Shown: positions 1 through 9,668 of the stretch, one piece after another
Layout: each line of letters opens with the position of its first letter
How positions within the stretch are numbered: the stretch's first letter is position 1
From: a bacterium
Lineage (GTDB): Bacteria; Pseudomonadota; Gammaproteobacteria; Pseudomonadales; Moraxellaceae
NCBI GenBank assembly: GCA_029945725.1
Contig: JAQSDB010000002.1
Coordinates: 496,001 to 560,000 of the forward strand
Length of the DNA stretch: 64,000 nt
Direction of reading: 5' to 3'
Program-made: the position numbers and the translations under genes
Notes under the pieces: generated by a model
Databases searched by the model: none
What the model saw: the letters and a program-made list of their open reading frames with translations, nothing else
Told to the model about the DNA's origin: nothing

Positions 1-175
1 GGTACCATCGCCAGGCGCATCTTGGCGGCCGTAAACGACATTTCCGGTCCACTGCGCCCCGGAGGCCATTCCGAGCCGCGAAAGCTCTGTATAAATACCC
101 GCCCTGCCGTGAGAAGCGCTCTCATGGCGGGCAGCGCTAGTACACTCTGCCCGCCATCAACGGAGATTTGCCCCT

Positions 176-586
176 TTGTTTTCCCTGAGCCAAAAGCAGC
201 GCCGCCGCTGGACACTACCGCTGGTAGTCGTCTTTCTGCTGCATTGGGGCTTTGGCATTGGCGCGGCCTCCGCCAGCTTTACCTGCCTGGAAGCGAACGG
301 GCAGATGACGCTCGAACTGGCCGACAAGCCCTGCCCGGAGGCAGGCCAGACCGACCCTCACCTCAAAGCCTGCGTAGACCTGCCCAACGATGATGGGCAT
401 CAGGATCACGAACCCAGCCCCAATCCTTTTGCCAAGCTCCCGGAGGCCAGCGCCCTCTTCCTGGTGACGGCTTTTCCCCGGCTGCCGCTGCCGACGGCCG
501 CCCCCGAGGCTTTCCGGCCTATTCTCGCGCCCCCTGCGACCCATCATCCCGCCGTCCTGCGAGCCACCACCGTTCTGCACATTTGA
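176..586 (+). CDS. Small exported hypothetical protein heading the metal-efflux cluster (CzcI-like)
   Basis: A 136-residue protein with a basic N-terminus, one hydrophobic segment (about residues 12-34) ending in an Ala/Ser-rich signal-peptidase-like site, then a short periplasmic part with two Cys and a His/Asp-rich stretch (GHQDHE). It sits 67 bp upstream of the czcC-type gene in the same direction. Small exported proteins of this kind (CzcI family) commonly precede czcCBA operons and are thought to affect metal response; that role is inferred from position, not from a clear domain. The start is a TTG preceded by a GGAG-like site near 160, so the exact N-terminus is uncertain. Confidence 0.6.
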   Translation: MFSLSQKQRRRWTLPLVVVFLLHWGFGIGAASASFTCLEANGQMTLELADKPCPEAGQTDPHLKACVDLPNDDGHQDHEPSPNPFAKLPEASALFLVTAFPRLPLPTAAPEAFRPILAPPATHHPAVLRATTVLHI

Positions 587-653
587 TGCTCTCCCGCTGA
601 CTGCCGAATGACAGGCCACCGGCCTGTGCCTTTGTCTTGCGTGGAGAGGATGT

Positions 654-2030
654 ATGTTCCGTTTTTCCCATCGTGTTTTATCCGCAGCCGTGCTGGCTGC
701 TTTGTCGGCTGGACCGGTTCGAGCCGATAGCACTGCCCCATTGAATGATTCGCCACACCGGTCGGCTCCGCCTGTCGCAGCGTCGACGGTTGCCGCGCCT
801 GCAAGCGCCGAGAGCGATGCCAGCGCGGCGGCGTCCCTGCGACGCTATATCGACGCCGTCCTGGAAGCCCATCCGGACATGAAAGCGGCCGACGCCAATA
901 TCGTGGCCGCCCAGGCACGTGCCGAGAGCCTGGATCGCCCCCTCTACAATCCCGAACTTGTCCTGGATGGTCAGCAGGCGCAAAGCGACAGCTATTCCGC
1001 CGGGCTGAACCAGACCATCGACATCTCCGGCAAACGCCGGGCACGGCGCCTGAGCGGGCAAAAGCAGCTGGAGCAGGCCCTGGCCGAACGTGAGGCGCTG
1101 CGCCAGCAACTGGCCAGCGACCTCGTGGCCGCGCTGGCCGACTACTACGGCAAACAGGCCGCCATGGGGCTGACGCAGCAGCGCCTCGACGTACTGAGCC
1201 GTTTCTCCACCATCATCGAGCGCCAGTACCAGGCCGGCGATATCGGCCTCTTGGACCGCAACCTGGGCAGTCTGGCACTGGCCGAAGCCGTCGCCCTCTC
1301 GGGTCGGGCCGAACTGGAGCAGTTACAGGCCCGTCGCGCCCTGGACGCGGTGACGCGCAACCCCCTGCGGGAGCCGCCCAGCCTGCCGGTGGCGCCGCCA
1401 TCGCCCGCCATGTTGCCAGCCAACTTTGACGGCCTGGCCCAGGCCTTGCCGCCCGTACGCGTCGCGGTGGCGCGAGCCGAGGCCGCCCAGGCCGAAGTGG
1501 ACGTCGCCCGCAGCAACAGCCATGCAGACCCTACCGTTGGGATTCGCGGCGGGCGGGAGAGCAGCGCCGGTGAATCCGCCACGGGCCTGATCGGCTTGCA
1601 GGTCAGCATCCCGCTCTTCGTGCGCAACAACTATCGCGCCGAGCAGAAAGCGGCGGCTGCCAGTGCCGATGTCGCGCGCATCGAGGCCGATGCCTTCTAT
1701 CAACAGAGCCTGGCGCGTCTGCACGCCAGCGCACGCCAATACCACGCCTCCTATGGCGCTTGGCAGCGCTGGCATTCGGCCTCGGGCACGCGCGTGGAGG
1801 ACGGTATCGAGCTGCTGGATAAGGTTTGGAAGGTGCGGGAAATCGGCACCTCCGACTACCTGGTACAGCTCAAGCAATTACTCGACGGCCGCGCCGCGGG
1901 CGAAGAACTCAAATATCAAACCTGGCGTGCATGGGCCGAATGGCTGGCCAGCTCCGGCCAATGGAGCACCTGGCTCACTCCATCGACTCCGTCTGCCCGC
2001 ACGTCGCTGCCCCTTTCTTCGGAACGCTAA
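654..2030 (+). CDS. czcC: TolC-family outer membrane protein of metal RND efflux system
   Basis: A 458-residue protein with a signal peptide (MFRFSHRVLSAAVLAALSAG, cleavage near residue 24) and the long alpha-helical, Ala/Gln-rich pattern of TolC-like outer membrane factors in two halves (about 65-250 and 270-450). It would form the outer membrane channel of a tripartite pump that expels divalent or monovalent heavy metals. It is followed after 2 bp by the adaptor gene and then by the RND pump gene, the usual C-B-A order. The ATG at 654 has a GGAGAGG ribosome site just upstream. The family is clear; the metal cannot be read from this protein. Confidence 0.88.
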   Translation: MFRFSHRVLSAAVLAALSAGPVRADSTAPLNDSPHRSAPPVAASTVAAPASAESDASAAASLRRYIDAVLEAHPDMKAADANIVAAQARAESLDRPLYNPELVLDGQQAQSDSYSAGLNQTIDISGKRRARRLSGQKQLEQALAEREALRQQLASDLVAALADYYGKQAAMGLTQQRLDVLSRFSTIIERQYQAGDIGLLDRNLGSLALAEAVALSGRAELEQLQARRALDAVTRNPLREPPSLPVAPPSPAMLPANFDGLAQALPPVRVAVARAEAAQAEVDVARSNSHADPTVGIRGGRESSAGESATGLIGLQVSIPLFVRNNYRAEQKAAAASADVARIEADAFYQQSLARLHASARQYHASYGAWQRWHSASGTRVEDGIELLDKVWKVREIGTSDYLVQLKQLLDGRAAGEELKYQTWRAWAEWLASSGQWSTWLTPSTPSARTSLPLSSER

Positions 2031-2032
2031 CC

Positions 2033-3157
2033 ATGAACATTCCTCATTTTTCCCGTTTACTGCTGGTCATTGTCATCAGCACCGCTCTTACCACCACCCT
2101 GACCGCCTGCGGCAAGGGAGAGTCCACGGCCGAACCGGCCACCAAAAATGCCGAAGCGGCAGCGCCGGCCGACAGCGTCGAGCTCAAGCCGGAAGCGGCC
2201 AAAATCGCCGGCATCCAGACCGAAACGATTTCCCTGCGCACGCTGGCCCGTACCGTCTCGGCCCCCGGCGAAGTGAAATCCAACAACTACCGGTCGGCCC
2301 AGATCACCCCGCGGGTGGCCGCACAGGTGGTGCGTCGCCATGCCAAGCTGGGCGACTCAGTCAAAGTGGGACAGCCCCTGGTCACGCTCAGCAGTGTGGA
2401 AGTGGCCGAAGCCCAAGGCGATGCCGTGGTCAAGGAGCGCGAGTGGGACCGCGTCCGCGAGCTGGGCGAGACCATCGTCGGCGCCCGCCGCTATCTCGAT
2501 GCCAAGGTTGCCGCCGAGCAGGCGCACGCCAAGCTCTCCGCCTATGGCCTGTCGCCGGCCGAGGCTGTGAAGGGCCAAGCCCTGGGGCAGTTCACGCTGG
2601 TGGCCCCTCGGGCCGGCACCATCCTCAGCGATGAATTTGTCGAAGGCGAACGCATCGAGCCCGGCCGGGTTCTGTTTCTGATTGCGGATGAATCCGCCAG
2701 CTGGGTCGAGGCCAATCTCTCACCAGCGGATGCCAGCCGGGTGATGCAAGGCAGCAAGGCCCGCGTGAAAGTGGATGGGCGTTGGCTGGATGGCGTCGTG
2801 ATTCAGAAACATCACCAGTTGAATGAAACCACTCGCACAATTCCGGTTCGTATAGAAGTTAAAACGCCGGGCGATCACATCCACAACGGCGAATTCGTCG
2901 AGTGCCGTTTGCAGATCGGCACGATAGAAAACGCCATGGCGGTACCCAACTCCGCCCTGTACCAAGGCACCGACGGGAGCTGGGCCGTCTTCGTGCAAGA
3001 GAGCGCCACGCGCTACAAACGCATTTCCGTAAAAATCAAGGAAGAGCTGGGTGAGATGACGGTAGTGGAAGGAATCGCTGCAGGCACAAAAGTGGTAACC
3101 CAGGGGGCATTTTATCTCAACTCTGAACTGGCCAAAGCCAGCTTCGGCGAAGAATAA
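2033..3157 (+). CDS. czcB: Periplasmic adaptor (membrane fusion) subunit of metal RND efflux pump
   Basis: A 374-residue lipoprotein: N-terminal hydrophobic segment with a lipobox ending LTAC (Cys26), then the barrel-sandwich (lipoyl-like) halves around residues 80-125 and 180-215 (FTLVAPRAGTILSDEFVEGE) and beta-barrel domains typical of HlyD/CzcB adaptors. It links the inner-membrane RND pump to the TolC-type channel. No long His-rich N-terminal extension is seen, unlike classic CzcB. The ATG at 2033 lies 2 bp after the stop of the upstream gene, and the pump gene starts 10 bp after this stop, so the three are one transcription unit. Confidence 0.9.
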   Translation: MNIPHFSRLLLVIVISTALTTTLTACGKGESTAEPATKNAEAAAPADSVELKPEAAKIAGIQTETISLRTLARTVSAPGEVKSNNYRSAQITPRVAAQVVRRHAKLGDSVKVGQPLVTLSSVEVAEAQGDAVVKEREWDRVRELGETIVGARRYLDAKVAAEQAHAKLSAYGLSPAEAVKGQALGQFTLVAPRAGTILSDEFVEGERIEPGRVLFLIADESASWVEANLSPADASRVMQGSKARVKVDGRWLDGVVIQKHHQLNETTRTIPVRIEVKTPGDHIHNGEFVECRLQIGTIENAMAVPNSALYQGTDGSWAVFVQESATRYKRISVKIKEELGEMTVVEGIAAGTKVVTQGAFYLNSELAKASFGEE

Positions 3158-3167
3158 GGAGCCCGCC

Positions 3168-6100
3168 ATGTTTGATGTGATTGTGAACTGGTCGGTTCGT
3201 AGCCGACTACTGGTAGTGCTCGGGTTGGTTGGCTTATTGGCGGCGTGTGCCTTGCTGATTCCCAAACTAAAGCTCGATGCTTTTCCGGATGTGACCAACA
3301 TCCAGGTCATCATCAATACCCAAGCGCCCGGATTGGCGGCCGAAGAGGTTGAGCAGCTCATCACCTTCCCGGTGGAATCGGTGATGTATGCACTGCCCGA
3401 CATCGCCGAAGTCCGCAGTGTGTCCAAAACCGGCCTGTCGGTAGTGACGGTGGTCTTCAAGGACGGCACCGACTTATATTTCGCCCGCCAACTGATTTTT
3501 GAGCGGCTGCAGGCGGCCCGCGAGCAGATTCCCGAAGGCGTCGGCGTGCCGGAAATGGGGCCGAATACCTCAGGGCTGGGCCAGGTATTTCAGTACGTCC
3601 TGCAGACCGATGATCCCCAGCAGTATGACGCGATGGCGCTGCGCAGCCTGAACGATTGGGTGGTCAAGCTGCTGCTGGCCCCCGTGCCGGGCGTCACCCA
3701 AGTGCTCTCTTTCGGGGGCGAGGTGCGGCAATACCAGGTTCAGGTCAATCCGGAGCGGATGCTGGCGCAGAAACTGATGATTGAAGACCTGACCACGGCC
3801 ATCGAAAACAACAACCGCAACGCCGGCGGCTGGTATGTGGATCGGGCGGCAGAGCAATTAGTGCTGCGGGGGGTAGGTTTTGTGCGCAGCGGCCAGGATG
3901 GCCTGCGCGATATCGCGAACATTCCGGTGAAAAGCTCAGAAGGGGTCTCGGTCAGGGTCGGCGATGTAGCCACCGTCGCGCTCGGCCCCGAAATCCGCCA
4001 GGGCGCCACCAGCATGAGTATCCGGGATGCCAACGGCAAGCCTAAGGTGCTGGGCGAGGTCGTGACCGGGATTGTGCTCAAGCGCATGGGCGCCAACACC
4101 AAGTCCACGATTGATGGCATCAAGGCCCGTCTGCCCGCCATTCAGAAAGCACTACCCCCGGGCGTGAAACTGGTGCCGTTCTACGATCAGTCCGATCTGG
4201 TCAGCAAGGCGGTGCATACCGTCACCAAGGCGCTGATGGAAGCGTTTGTGCTGATCGTCCTGGTGCTGGCACTCTTCCTGATGAATCTCCGCGCCACTCT
4301 GCTCGTGCTGATCTCCATCCCCATTTCCATCGGCCTGGCACTGGCCGCCATGGCCTATTGGGATGTGTCGGCCAACCTGATGTCCCTGGGCGGGCTGGCC
4401 ATCGCCATCGGCATGATGGTGGACGGCTCCGTGGTGATGATGGAAAACATCTTCAAGCACCTCTCCGAGCCGGACAAAGAGCACGAAGCCAGCGCCAAGG
4501 CACTGAATCCGGGTGATCCCGATCCCTTTGACTCCAAGCATGATCAACATGGCATGGCCATTCGCATCATGAATGCGGCACGGGAAGTGGGACGCCCGGT
4601 CTTCTTTGCCGTGCTCATCATCATTGTGGTGTTCACGCCCTTGTTCGCCCTTGAGGGTGTGGAAGGAAAAATGTTCCAGCCCATGGCCATTTCCATCGTG
4701 CTGGCCATGATCGCCTCGCTCATCGTGGCGCTGACTGTCATTCCGGCGCTTTCAACCTATCTCTTCCGCAGCAGCGTGAGGCATCGTGAAAGCCCGGTCA
4801 TGCCACCGCTGGAAACGCTTTACCGTCGCGTGCTGGATTGGGCCGTCGCGCGGCAGCGGATAGTGACCATCGCGGCGGCGTCCTTGTTCGTCGCGGCAAT
4901 GGCACTAGTGCCCTTCCTGGGCTCGGAGTTTGTGCCGGTTCTGGAGGAAGGCACTCTCGGCATGCGTGTCACGCTTGCACCTTCCGTCAATATGAAAACT
5001 GCTCTGGAAGTCTCCGACAAAATAGAGCGCCGACTGTTGGAAATTCCTGAAATTACTTATGCGCTTGATCGCATTGGCCGCCCCGAGCTGGGGGGTGATC
5101 CGGAAGATGTGTCCAATCTGGAATGGTATATCGGCGTAAAGCCTGCGGAGGAATGGAAGACTGTCCGTAACCGCACCGAAATGGAGGCATTGATAGGCGA
5201 GAAGTTGGCCGACTTCCCTGGCATTGCCGTCGGCTTTGGCCAGCCCATTGCCACTCGCGTCGATGAACTGCTATCAGGCGTACGCGCACAACTGGCGATC
5301 AAGCTGTTCGGTCCGGACCTCGATGTGCTCTCGCAAAAGGGTGCACAGATTGAAGCTTTGACACGGCGCATCAGTGGCACCAAAGATGTCGCGCTGGAAC
5401 AGATTGCCGGCCAGGCGCAGTTGGTGGTCCGCCCTAACCGGGAAATCCTGGCACGCTATGGCATTCCGGTCGCCAAGGTGATGGATCTGGTGTCCGACGC
5501 CATCGGCGGGAAAACTGCCGGACAGGTGATCCGTGGCAATGAGCGTTACGACATCTACGTTCGCCTGAATGAGCCCTTCCGCAACAGTGCGGAAGCGATC
5601 AAGGCATTGGTGCTGCAAGGTGAAAATGGCGCCACGGTGCGCCTGGGGGACGTGGCCCAAGTGGGCATCGAATCCGGTCCGCCGCAGATTCGCCGTGACG
5701 ATGTGCAGCGCCGCGTGGTGATTCAGGCCAATGTCGAAGGGCGCGACATGGGCAGCGTGGTGAAAGAGCTCGACGAGCGCATTGCCCGTGACGTCAAACT
5801 GCCTCCCGGCTATTCCGTGGTCTTTGGCGGCCAGTTTGAAAACCAGAAGCGCGCACAGCAAAAGCTGATGATCGTGGTGCCGCTCTCCCTGGCCATGATT
5901 TTCCTGTTGTTGTACTTCGCCTTTAGCTCCGTCGGCCAGGCGCTGCTCATCATGGTCAACGTGCCCTTGTCCCTGATCGGCGGCATCGTCGCGCTGTTCA
6001 TCAGCGGCCAGTATCTGTCCGTGCCCGGCTCCATCGGCTTTATCGCGCTGTTCGGGGTGGCGGTGCTGAACGGCGTGGTCATGGTCACTGCGATCAACCA

Positions 6101-6365
6101 GCGCCTAGAAGAAACGGGGGACGCGCTGCGCGCGGTGCAGGAAGGCGCGTTCTCGCGCTTGCGCCCGGTGTTGATGACCGCCTTTATCGCCGCCTTGGGG
6201 CTCATTCCCATGCTGCTTTCCCATGGGATCGGCTCGGAAATTCAGCGGCCACTCGCCACGGTGGTGGTAGGGGGATTGGTGTCGTCCACGCTGCTGACGC
6301 TGATCGTGCTGCCAGCCCTCTACCGCCGCTTCTCCCAAAAACTCATCATGAGTGATGACAACTGA
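3168..6365 (+). CDS. czcA: Heavy-metal RND efflux pump, CzcA/CusA family
   Basis: A 1065-residue inner-membrane proton/metal antiporter with the RND layout: TM1 near residues 13-33, periplasmic porter domain, TM2-6 (about 345-545), second porter domain, TM7-12 (about 870-1055). The TM4 motif with the proton-relay acid is AIAIGMMVDGSVVMMEN (Asp near 419). This resembles the AIAIGAMVD form of CusA/SilA-type pumps more than the DFGxIxDGA form of classic CzcA, so the czcA name is by operon and the substrate (Cu/Ag versus Zn/Cd/Co) is open. An AAGGAG site precedes the ATG. The divalent-metal exporter czcD follows 86 bp downstream. Confidence 0.92.
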   Translation: MFDVIVNWSVRSRLLVVLGLVGLLAACALLIPKLKLDAFPDVTNIQVIINTQAPGLAAEEVEQLITFPVESVMYALPDIAEVRSVSKTGLSVVTVVFKDGTDLYFARQLIFERLQAAREQIPEGVGVPEMGPNTSGLGQVFQYVLQTDDPQQYDAMALRSLNDWVVKLLLAPVPGVTQVLSFGGEVRQYQVQVNPERMLAQKLMIEDLTTAIENNNRNAGGWYVDRAAEQLVLRGVGFVRSGQDGLRDIANIPVKSSEGVSVRVGDVATVALGPEIRQGATSMSIRDANGKPKVLGEVVTGIVLKRMGANTKSTIDGIKARLPAIQKALPPGVKLVPFYDQSDLVSKAVHTVTKALMEAFVLIVLVLALFLMNLRATLLVLISIPISIGLALAAMAYWDVSANLMSLGGLAIAIGMMVDGSVVMMENIFKHLSEPDKEHEASAKALNPGDPDPFDSKHDQHGMAIRIMNAAREVGRPVFFAVLIIIVVFTPLFALEGVEGKMFQPMAISIVLAMIASLIVALTVIPALSTYLFRSSVRHRESPVMPPLETLYRRVLDWAVARQRIVTIAAASLFVAAMALVPFLGSEFVPVLEEGTLGMRVTLAPSVNMKTALEVSDKIERRLLEIPEITYALDRIGRPELGGDPEDVSNLEWYIGVKPAEEWKTVRNRTEMEALIGEKLADFPGIAVGFGQPIATRVDELLSGVRAQLAIKLFGPDLDVLSQKGAQIEALTRRISGTKDVALEQIAGQAQLVVRPNREILARYGIPVAKVMDLVSDAIGGKTAGQVIRGNERYDIYVRLNEPFRNSAEAIKALVLQGENGATVRLGDVAQVGIESGPPQIRRDDVQRRVVIQANVEGRDMGSVVKELDERIARDVKLPPGYSVVFGGQFENQKRAQQKLMIVVPLSLAMIFLLLYFAFSSVGQALLIMVNVPLSLIGGIVALFISGQYLSVPGSIGFIALFGVAVLNGVVMVTAINQRLEETGDALRAVQEGAFSRLRPVLMTAFIAALGLIPMLLSHGIGSEIQRPLATVVVGGLVSSTLLTLIVLPALYRRFSQKLIMSDDN

Positions 6366-6450
6366 CGCGTCCTGGCCGAGGTGTGCTGGCGATATTGCCA
6401 GCTCGCCTCCGGTTAACCACTTTTCATATTGGCTAAAAGGAGACACCGCA

Positions 6451-7353
6451 ATGGGACATGCACACAGCCACGGGGCACAGGCCCCGGAACGCAAGCTCTG
6501 GATCACGCTGGGCCTGACCGGCACGTTTCTGATGGTGGAAGCCACCGCCGGCTTTCTCACCCACAGTCTGGCCTTGCTGTCCGATGCCACCCATATGCTC
6601 ACCGACGTGGCCGCCCTCGGGATTGCACTGGCCGCCATCCGGATCGGACGCCGTGCCGCGGACCATAAGCGTAGCTTCGGCTATTACCGCTTCGAGATTC
6701 TGGCCGCCGCTTTCAATGCGGTGATTCTGTTTCTGGTTGCGCTCTATATTTTATTTGAAGCCGTACAGCGGTTTCGCCATCCTGCTGAAATTGCTTCCGC
6801 CCCGATGCTGGCCGTCGCGGTCATCGGCCTGGTCGTGAATCTGATCGCCATGCAGATGCTGCGGGATTCCAGCCAACAGAGCCTGAATGTGAAAGGCGCT
6901 TATCTGGAGGTCTGGGCGGACATGGTCGGATCGCTGGGCGTAATCGGCGCCGCGCTCATTATCCGGCTCACCGGATGGTTGTGGGTCGATACCGTCGTGG
7001 CCGTTGGCATCGGCTTCTGGGTGCTGCCCCGAACCTGGACCCTGCTGCGCGACAGCATCAATATTCTACTGCAAGGTGTGCCGGAAGCGTTTGACCTTGC
7101 CCTTATCGAAGCCGATATCAAGGTCATCCCCGGCATATTTGAAGTCCACGAATTGCATCTTTGGGCACTGACCAGTGGCCGTAATGTATTAACGGCCCAT
7201 CTCGTGCTGTCGCCCGAAACCAGCAGCGAGAAAGCAGTGCTACACGCGACCAGCAACATGCTGCGAACCCGCTACAACATCAGCAGCACAACCCTGCAGG
7301 TCGAACCGGTGGGGTTTCATCCTGACGAAAATGAAGAGGCGCATCGGCACTAG
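6451..7353 (+). CDS. czcD: Cation diffusion facilitator (zinc/cadmium/cobalt exporter)
   Basis: A 300-residue CDF transporter with a His-rich N-terminus (MGHAHSHG) and C-terminus (EEAHRH), six predicted membrane segments, and the paired metal-site motifs in TM2 (SDATHMLTD, about 44-52) and TM5 (LEVWADMVGS, about 151-160), followed by a cytoplasmic domain with HELHLWAL. It exports divalent metal from the cytoplasm in exchange for protons, complementing the RND pump. The ATG at 6451 is chosen because AAAAGGAG lies 8-14 bases upstream; the longer upstream frame has no such site. It is a separate cistron 86 bp after the pump gene, probably co-transcribed. Confidence 0.93.
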   Translation: MGHAHSHGAQAPERKLWITLGLTGTFLMVEATAGFLTHSLALLSDATHMLTDVAALGIALAAIRIGRRAADHKRSFGYYRFEILAAAFNAVILFLVALYILFEAVQRFRHPAEIASAPMLAVAVIGLVVNLIAMQMLRDSSQQSLNVKGAYLEVWADMVGSLGVIGAALIIRLTGWLWVDTVVAVGIGFWVLPRTWTLLRDSINILLQGVPEAFDLALIEADIKVIPGIFEVHELHLWALTSGRNVLTAHLVLSPETSSEKAVLHATSNMLRTRYNISSTTLQVEPVGFHPDENEEAHRH

Positions 7354-7468
7354 GCAATCGCGGGTTAGCGAGTGTGAGGCGAAAAGGCGCTAGCAAATAT
7401 TTTTCCAAGCCTGGGCCCTTGCACTTGGCGGCAAGCGCATATTCTCTACCCAAGAAGAAAACCTTATC

Positions 7469-7834
7469 TCACCGCTGCGCTTTCAGTCGCCGGCGCCAGA
7501 AGATGATCCATTGCACCTCCAACACGATGAGCAGCAGGAGCGCAAGCGTGAGCAGGATTCCCAATCCAATACCGGCTGCCAGTGCGTAAGGCATGACAGC
7601 CATGCTCCGCTTCATCATCTGCTCGCACATGTCCGCCATGCGCATCATGGCACCATCCATGCCGCCACTCGGCATCACTGCCTGGCGTTGCATGTAGCTG
7701 CTGTCCTGCGGATTGCCTGGTAATAGAGCCTCCGCCCGGCTGAGGGGCATTGTTGTCTCAGCCTGGGGTTGAGCGATAGAGGCTGACGATAGCAGCGTCA
7801 GCGCAAGAAACAGTGAACGCATTGCCACTTTCAT
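7469..7834 (-). CDS. Methionine-rich exported membrane-anchored hypothetical protein
   Basis: A 121-residue protein with an N-terminal signal peptide (MKVAMRSLFLALTLLSSASIA), a Met-rich middle section (GGMDGAMMRMADMCEQMMKRSMAVM) and one long C-terminal membrane helix (about 85-110) ending in basic residues. Met clusters in exported proteins of metal clusters often bind Cu(I) or Ag(I); that function is inferred. The start at 7834 is favoured by an AGGAGG site immediately upstream; the frame extends a few codons further without one. It faces the opposite way to the efflux genes and is not a recognised named family. Confidence 0.6.
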   Translation of the reverse strand: MKVAMRSLFLALTLLSSASIAQPQAETTMPLSRAEALLPGNPQDSSYMQRQAVMPSGGMDGAMMRMADMCEQMMKRSMAVMPYALAAGIGLGILLTLALLLLIVLEVQWIIFWRRRLKAQR

Positions 7835-7852
7835 GACGGTCCTCCTGATCAA

Positions 7853-8314
7853 AACACTCTCATCCTCCTCATCCGGCGATTAGCCACCCCGCGGCAGCAC
7901 TCCTGCCAATTGATTTCGCTGAGAAGAAAAGTCCGCCCCGCTACCAAAGCTAACTTTCGGCACGCGCACGCATCGATGAGAGTGTCAGCGTAGGCCGCTA
8001 AGTGGATGAGCGCTAAAACCTTCATGCGCGGGAGATCGAAGCAAGATAAGAAAAGCGGAAGATTAAAGCGGTAAAGAAATAATGCTGCGCTCAAACAGCT
8101 TATGTAATTCATCACCAAGGTCCTTGAGATAACGCCAATATGACATAAGTCTAACAAGTACATTACACCCACATTTACCCAACCAAGGTGCGGGCACCTC
8201 ATCCGGTGCATTTCTATACTGGTCCTTCCATTCAAGGTATCTGAGTGGCTGAACGAGGGAGCGTATCGCTGCAAAGCGGCCTCGCTTTGATGTCTCAATC
8301 AATGGAGAAAGGAC
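7853..8314. other. Intergenic region without a recognisable gene
   Basis: About 460 bases between the divergent Met-rich protein gene and the Cys-rich copper protein gene. No open frame with a convincing start, codon pattern or family resemblance is seen on either strand. It presumably holds the two divergent promoters; I could not pick out a certain metal-regulator palindrome. A good GGAGAAAGG ribosome site for the next gene lies at its right edge (about 8302-8310). Confidence 0.5.
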
Positions 8315-8692
8315 ATGGCCCATCAACAATTCGCCTCCTGCATCGAGGCCTGCAACACCTGCGCTGCTGAATGCGACCACTGTACGGTGGCCTGCCTTGA
8401 GGAAGACAATCCTAAACCGCTGGCCCGCTGCATCGCGCTGGATATCGACTGCGCACAGATCTGTCGTACCGCATCCGCCTACATGGCGCGTGGCAGCGAA
8501 CAAGTTGCCGCCGTGTGCGCGCTGTGCGCTGACATGTGCGATGCCTGCGCGGAAGAATGCGAAAAGCACCCCATGGAGCACTGCAAGCGCTGCGCGAAAG
8601 CCTGCCGGAGCTGCGCGGAGGAATGCCGGCGCATGACGCAACAGATGCTGCAAGTCACCACCACTTCGGCCTCAGCCCAGCCGGCCCACTAA
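8315..8692 (+). CDS. Cys-rich four-helix-bundle copper-binding protein (Csp/DUF326 type)
   Basis: A 125-residue protein carrying about 18 Cys arranged in CxxxC and CxxC pairs on successive helices (CIEACNTCAAECDHC, CALCADMCDACAEEC, CKRCAKACRSCAEEC). This spacing is that of the DUF326/Csp copper-storage proteins, whose four-helix bundles are lined with Cys that bind many Cu(I) ions. No signal peptide is visible, so it is probably cytosolic. The ATG follows a GGAGAAAGG site. Copper storage is established for the family; the role here is supported by the neighbouring metal-efflux genes. Confidence 0.88.
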   Translation: MAHQQFASCIEACNTCAAECDHCTVACLEEDNPKPLARCIALDIDCAQICRTASAYMARGSEQVAAVCALCADMCDACAEECEKHPMEHCKRCAKACRSCAEECRRMTQQMLQVTTTSASAQPAH

Positions 8693-8703
8693 ACGAGGAC
8701 GGC

Positions 8704-9596
8704 ATGATGGCTACCCCAGCGCTCTGGAAACGATCGGCGCGGTTGCGCCCTTGGCAACTGCTCGTGCTCACCACGTTGACGTCTGGGTTGTTGAGTCCCC
8801 AAGCCAATGCGGAAAACCATGACGCCATGGACATGACTCCATCCAGGAGCGCGATGGACCACGGCGGGCATCAGGGCATGCCACACGACATGATGATGCC
8901 GAGTCAATTCGGCCCGTATGCGATGACACGCGAAGGCTCGGGTACGAGCTGGCAACCGGAAGCCACGCCGATGCACGGGCTCATGTGGGAATCCGGTGAA
9001 TGGATGCTGATGGCCCATGGCTTTGCCAACGGCATCTACGATCACCAGGTCGGTCCGCGCGGCGACGACAAAACCTTCGTCAACAGCATGGGCATGCTGA
9101 TGGCCCAACGGCCTGCGTTAGGCGGCATGCTGGGCCTGCGTGCCATGGTGTCGCTGGACCCTACGATGGGAAAGCGCGGCTACCCGCTGTTGTTCCAAAC
9201 CGGTGAGACCGCCGATGGTGAGAATCCACTGGTGGACCGGCAACATCCCCACGATGCGTTTATGGAGCTGTCCATTACCCACAGCCATCCCGTTGGCAAT
9301 AACGGCGCGGTGTATGTGTATGCCGGCCTTCCCGGCGAACCCGCATTGGGACCGCCCGCCTTTATGCATCGCTTTTCCGGCCTGCGAAATCCCGAAGCGC
9401 CGCTCACCCATCATTGGCTGGATTCCACGCACATCACCTTTGGCGTGGTCACGCTGGGCGCGAGCCAGGGTCCTTGGAAATTGGAGGCGTCCTCTTTCAA
9501 TGGCCGTGAGCCGGATGAGAACCGCTGGAATATCGAAACACGTCAGTTCGATTCCTGGTCCGTTCGGCTTTCCTACAATCCCACGCCGAACTGGGC
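8704..9596 (+). pseudogene. Truncated Met/His-rich exported protein of metal-resistance cluster, cut by IS21 element
   Basis: The frame starts at ATG 8704 (12 bp after the copper-storage gene) with a signal peptide (cleavage near residue 40, LSPQANAEN), then a Met/His-rich segment (HDAMDMTPSRSAMDHGGHQGM) and a beta-rich part (PYAMTREGSGTSWQPEATPMHGL, DRQHPHDAFMEL). Proteins of this pattern occur beside copper/silver resistance genes and are probably outer-membrane or periplasmic; the biochemical role is not known to me. Authentic sequence stops at 9596, about residue 297 (NPTPNWAV), where the IS begins; the frame then runs 25 codons into the IS and ends at 9672. The 3' end is not found at the other side of the element, so the gene is broken and not simply interrupted. 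Confidence 0.82.
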
Positions 9597-9604
9597 TGTT
9601 GTTT

Positions 9605-9647
9605 TGCACTTAAAACTGACCCAGGGTTTGCATCTAAAATTGACCCA
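9605..9647 (+). repeat. Left-end multiple terminal repeats of the IS21 element
   Basis: Two 19-bp copies in the same orientation: TGCACTTAAAACTGACCCA (9605-9623) and TGCATCTAAAATTGACCCA (9629-9647). Together with the terminal TGTTGTTT they form the left transposase-binding end. Confidence 0.85.
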
Positions 9648-9668
9648 CCCTTTTGCGACTCAGTATAC

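Noticed and set aside
22-393. Open frame of 123 residues at the window start
   Set aside because: It overlaps the better supported exported-protein gene at 176-586, is Pro/Arg-rich without a ribosome site and resembles a shadow of that gene's GC-rich codons.
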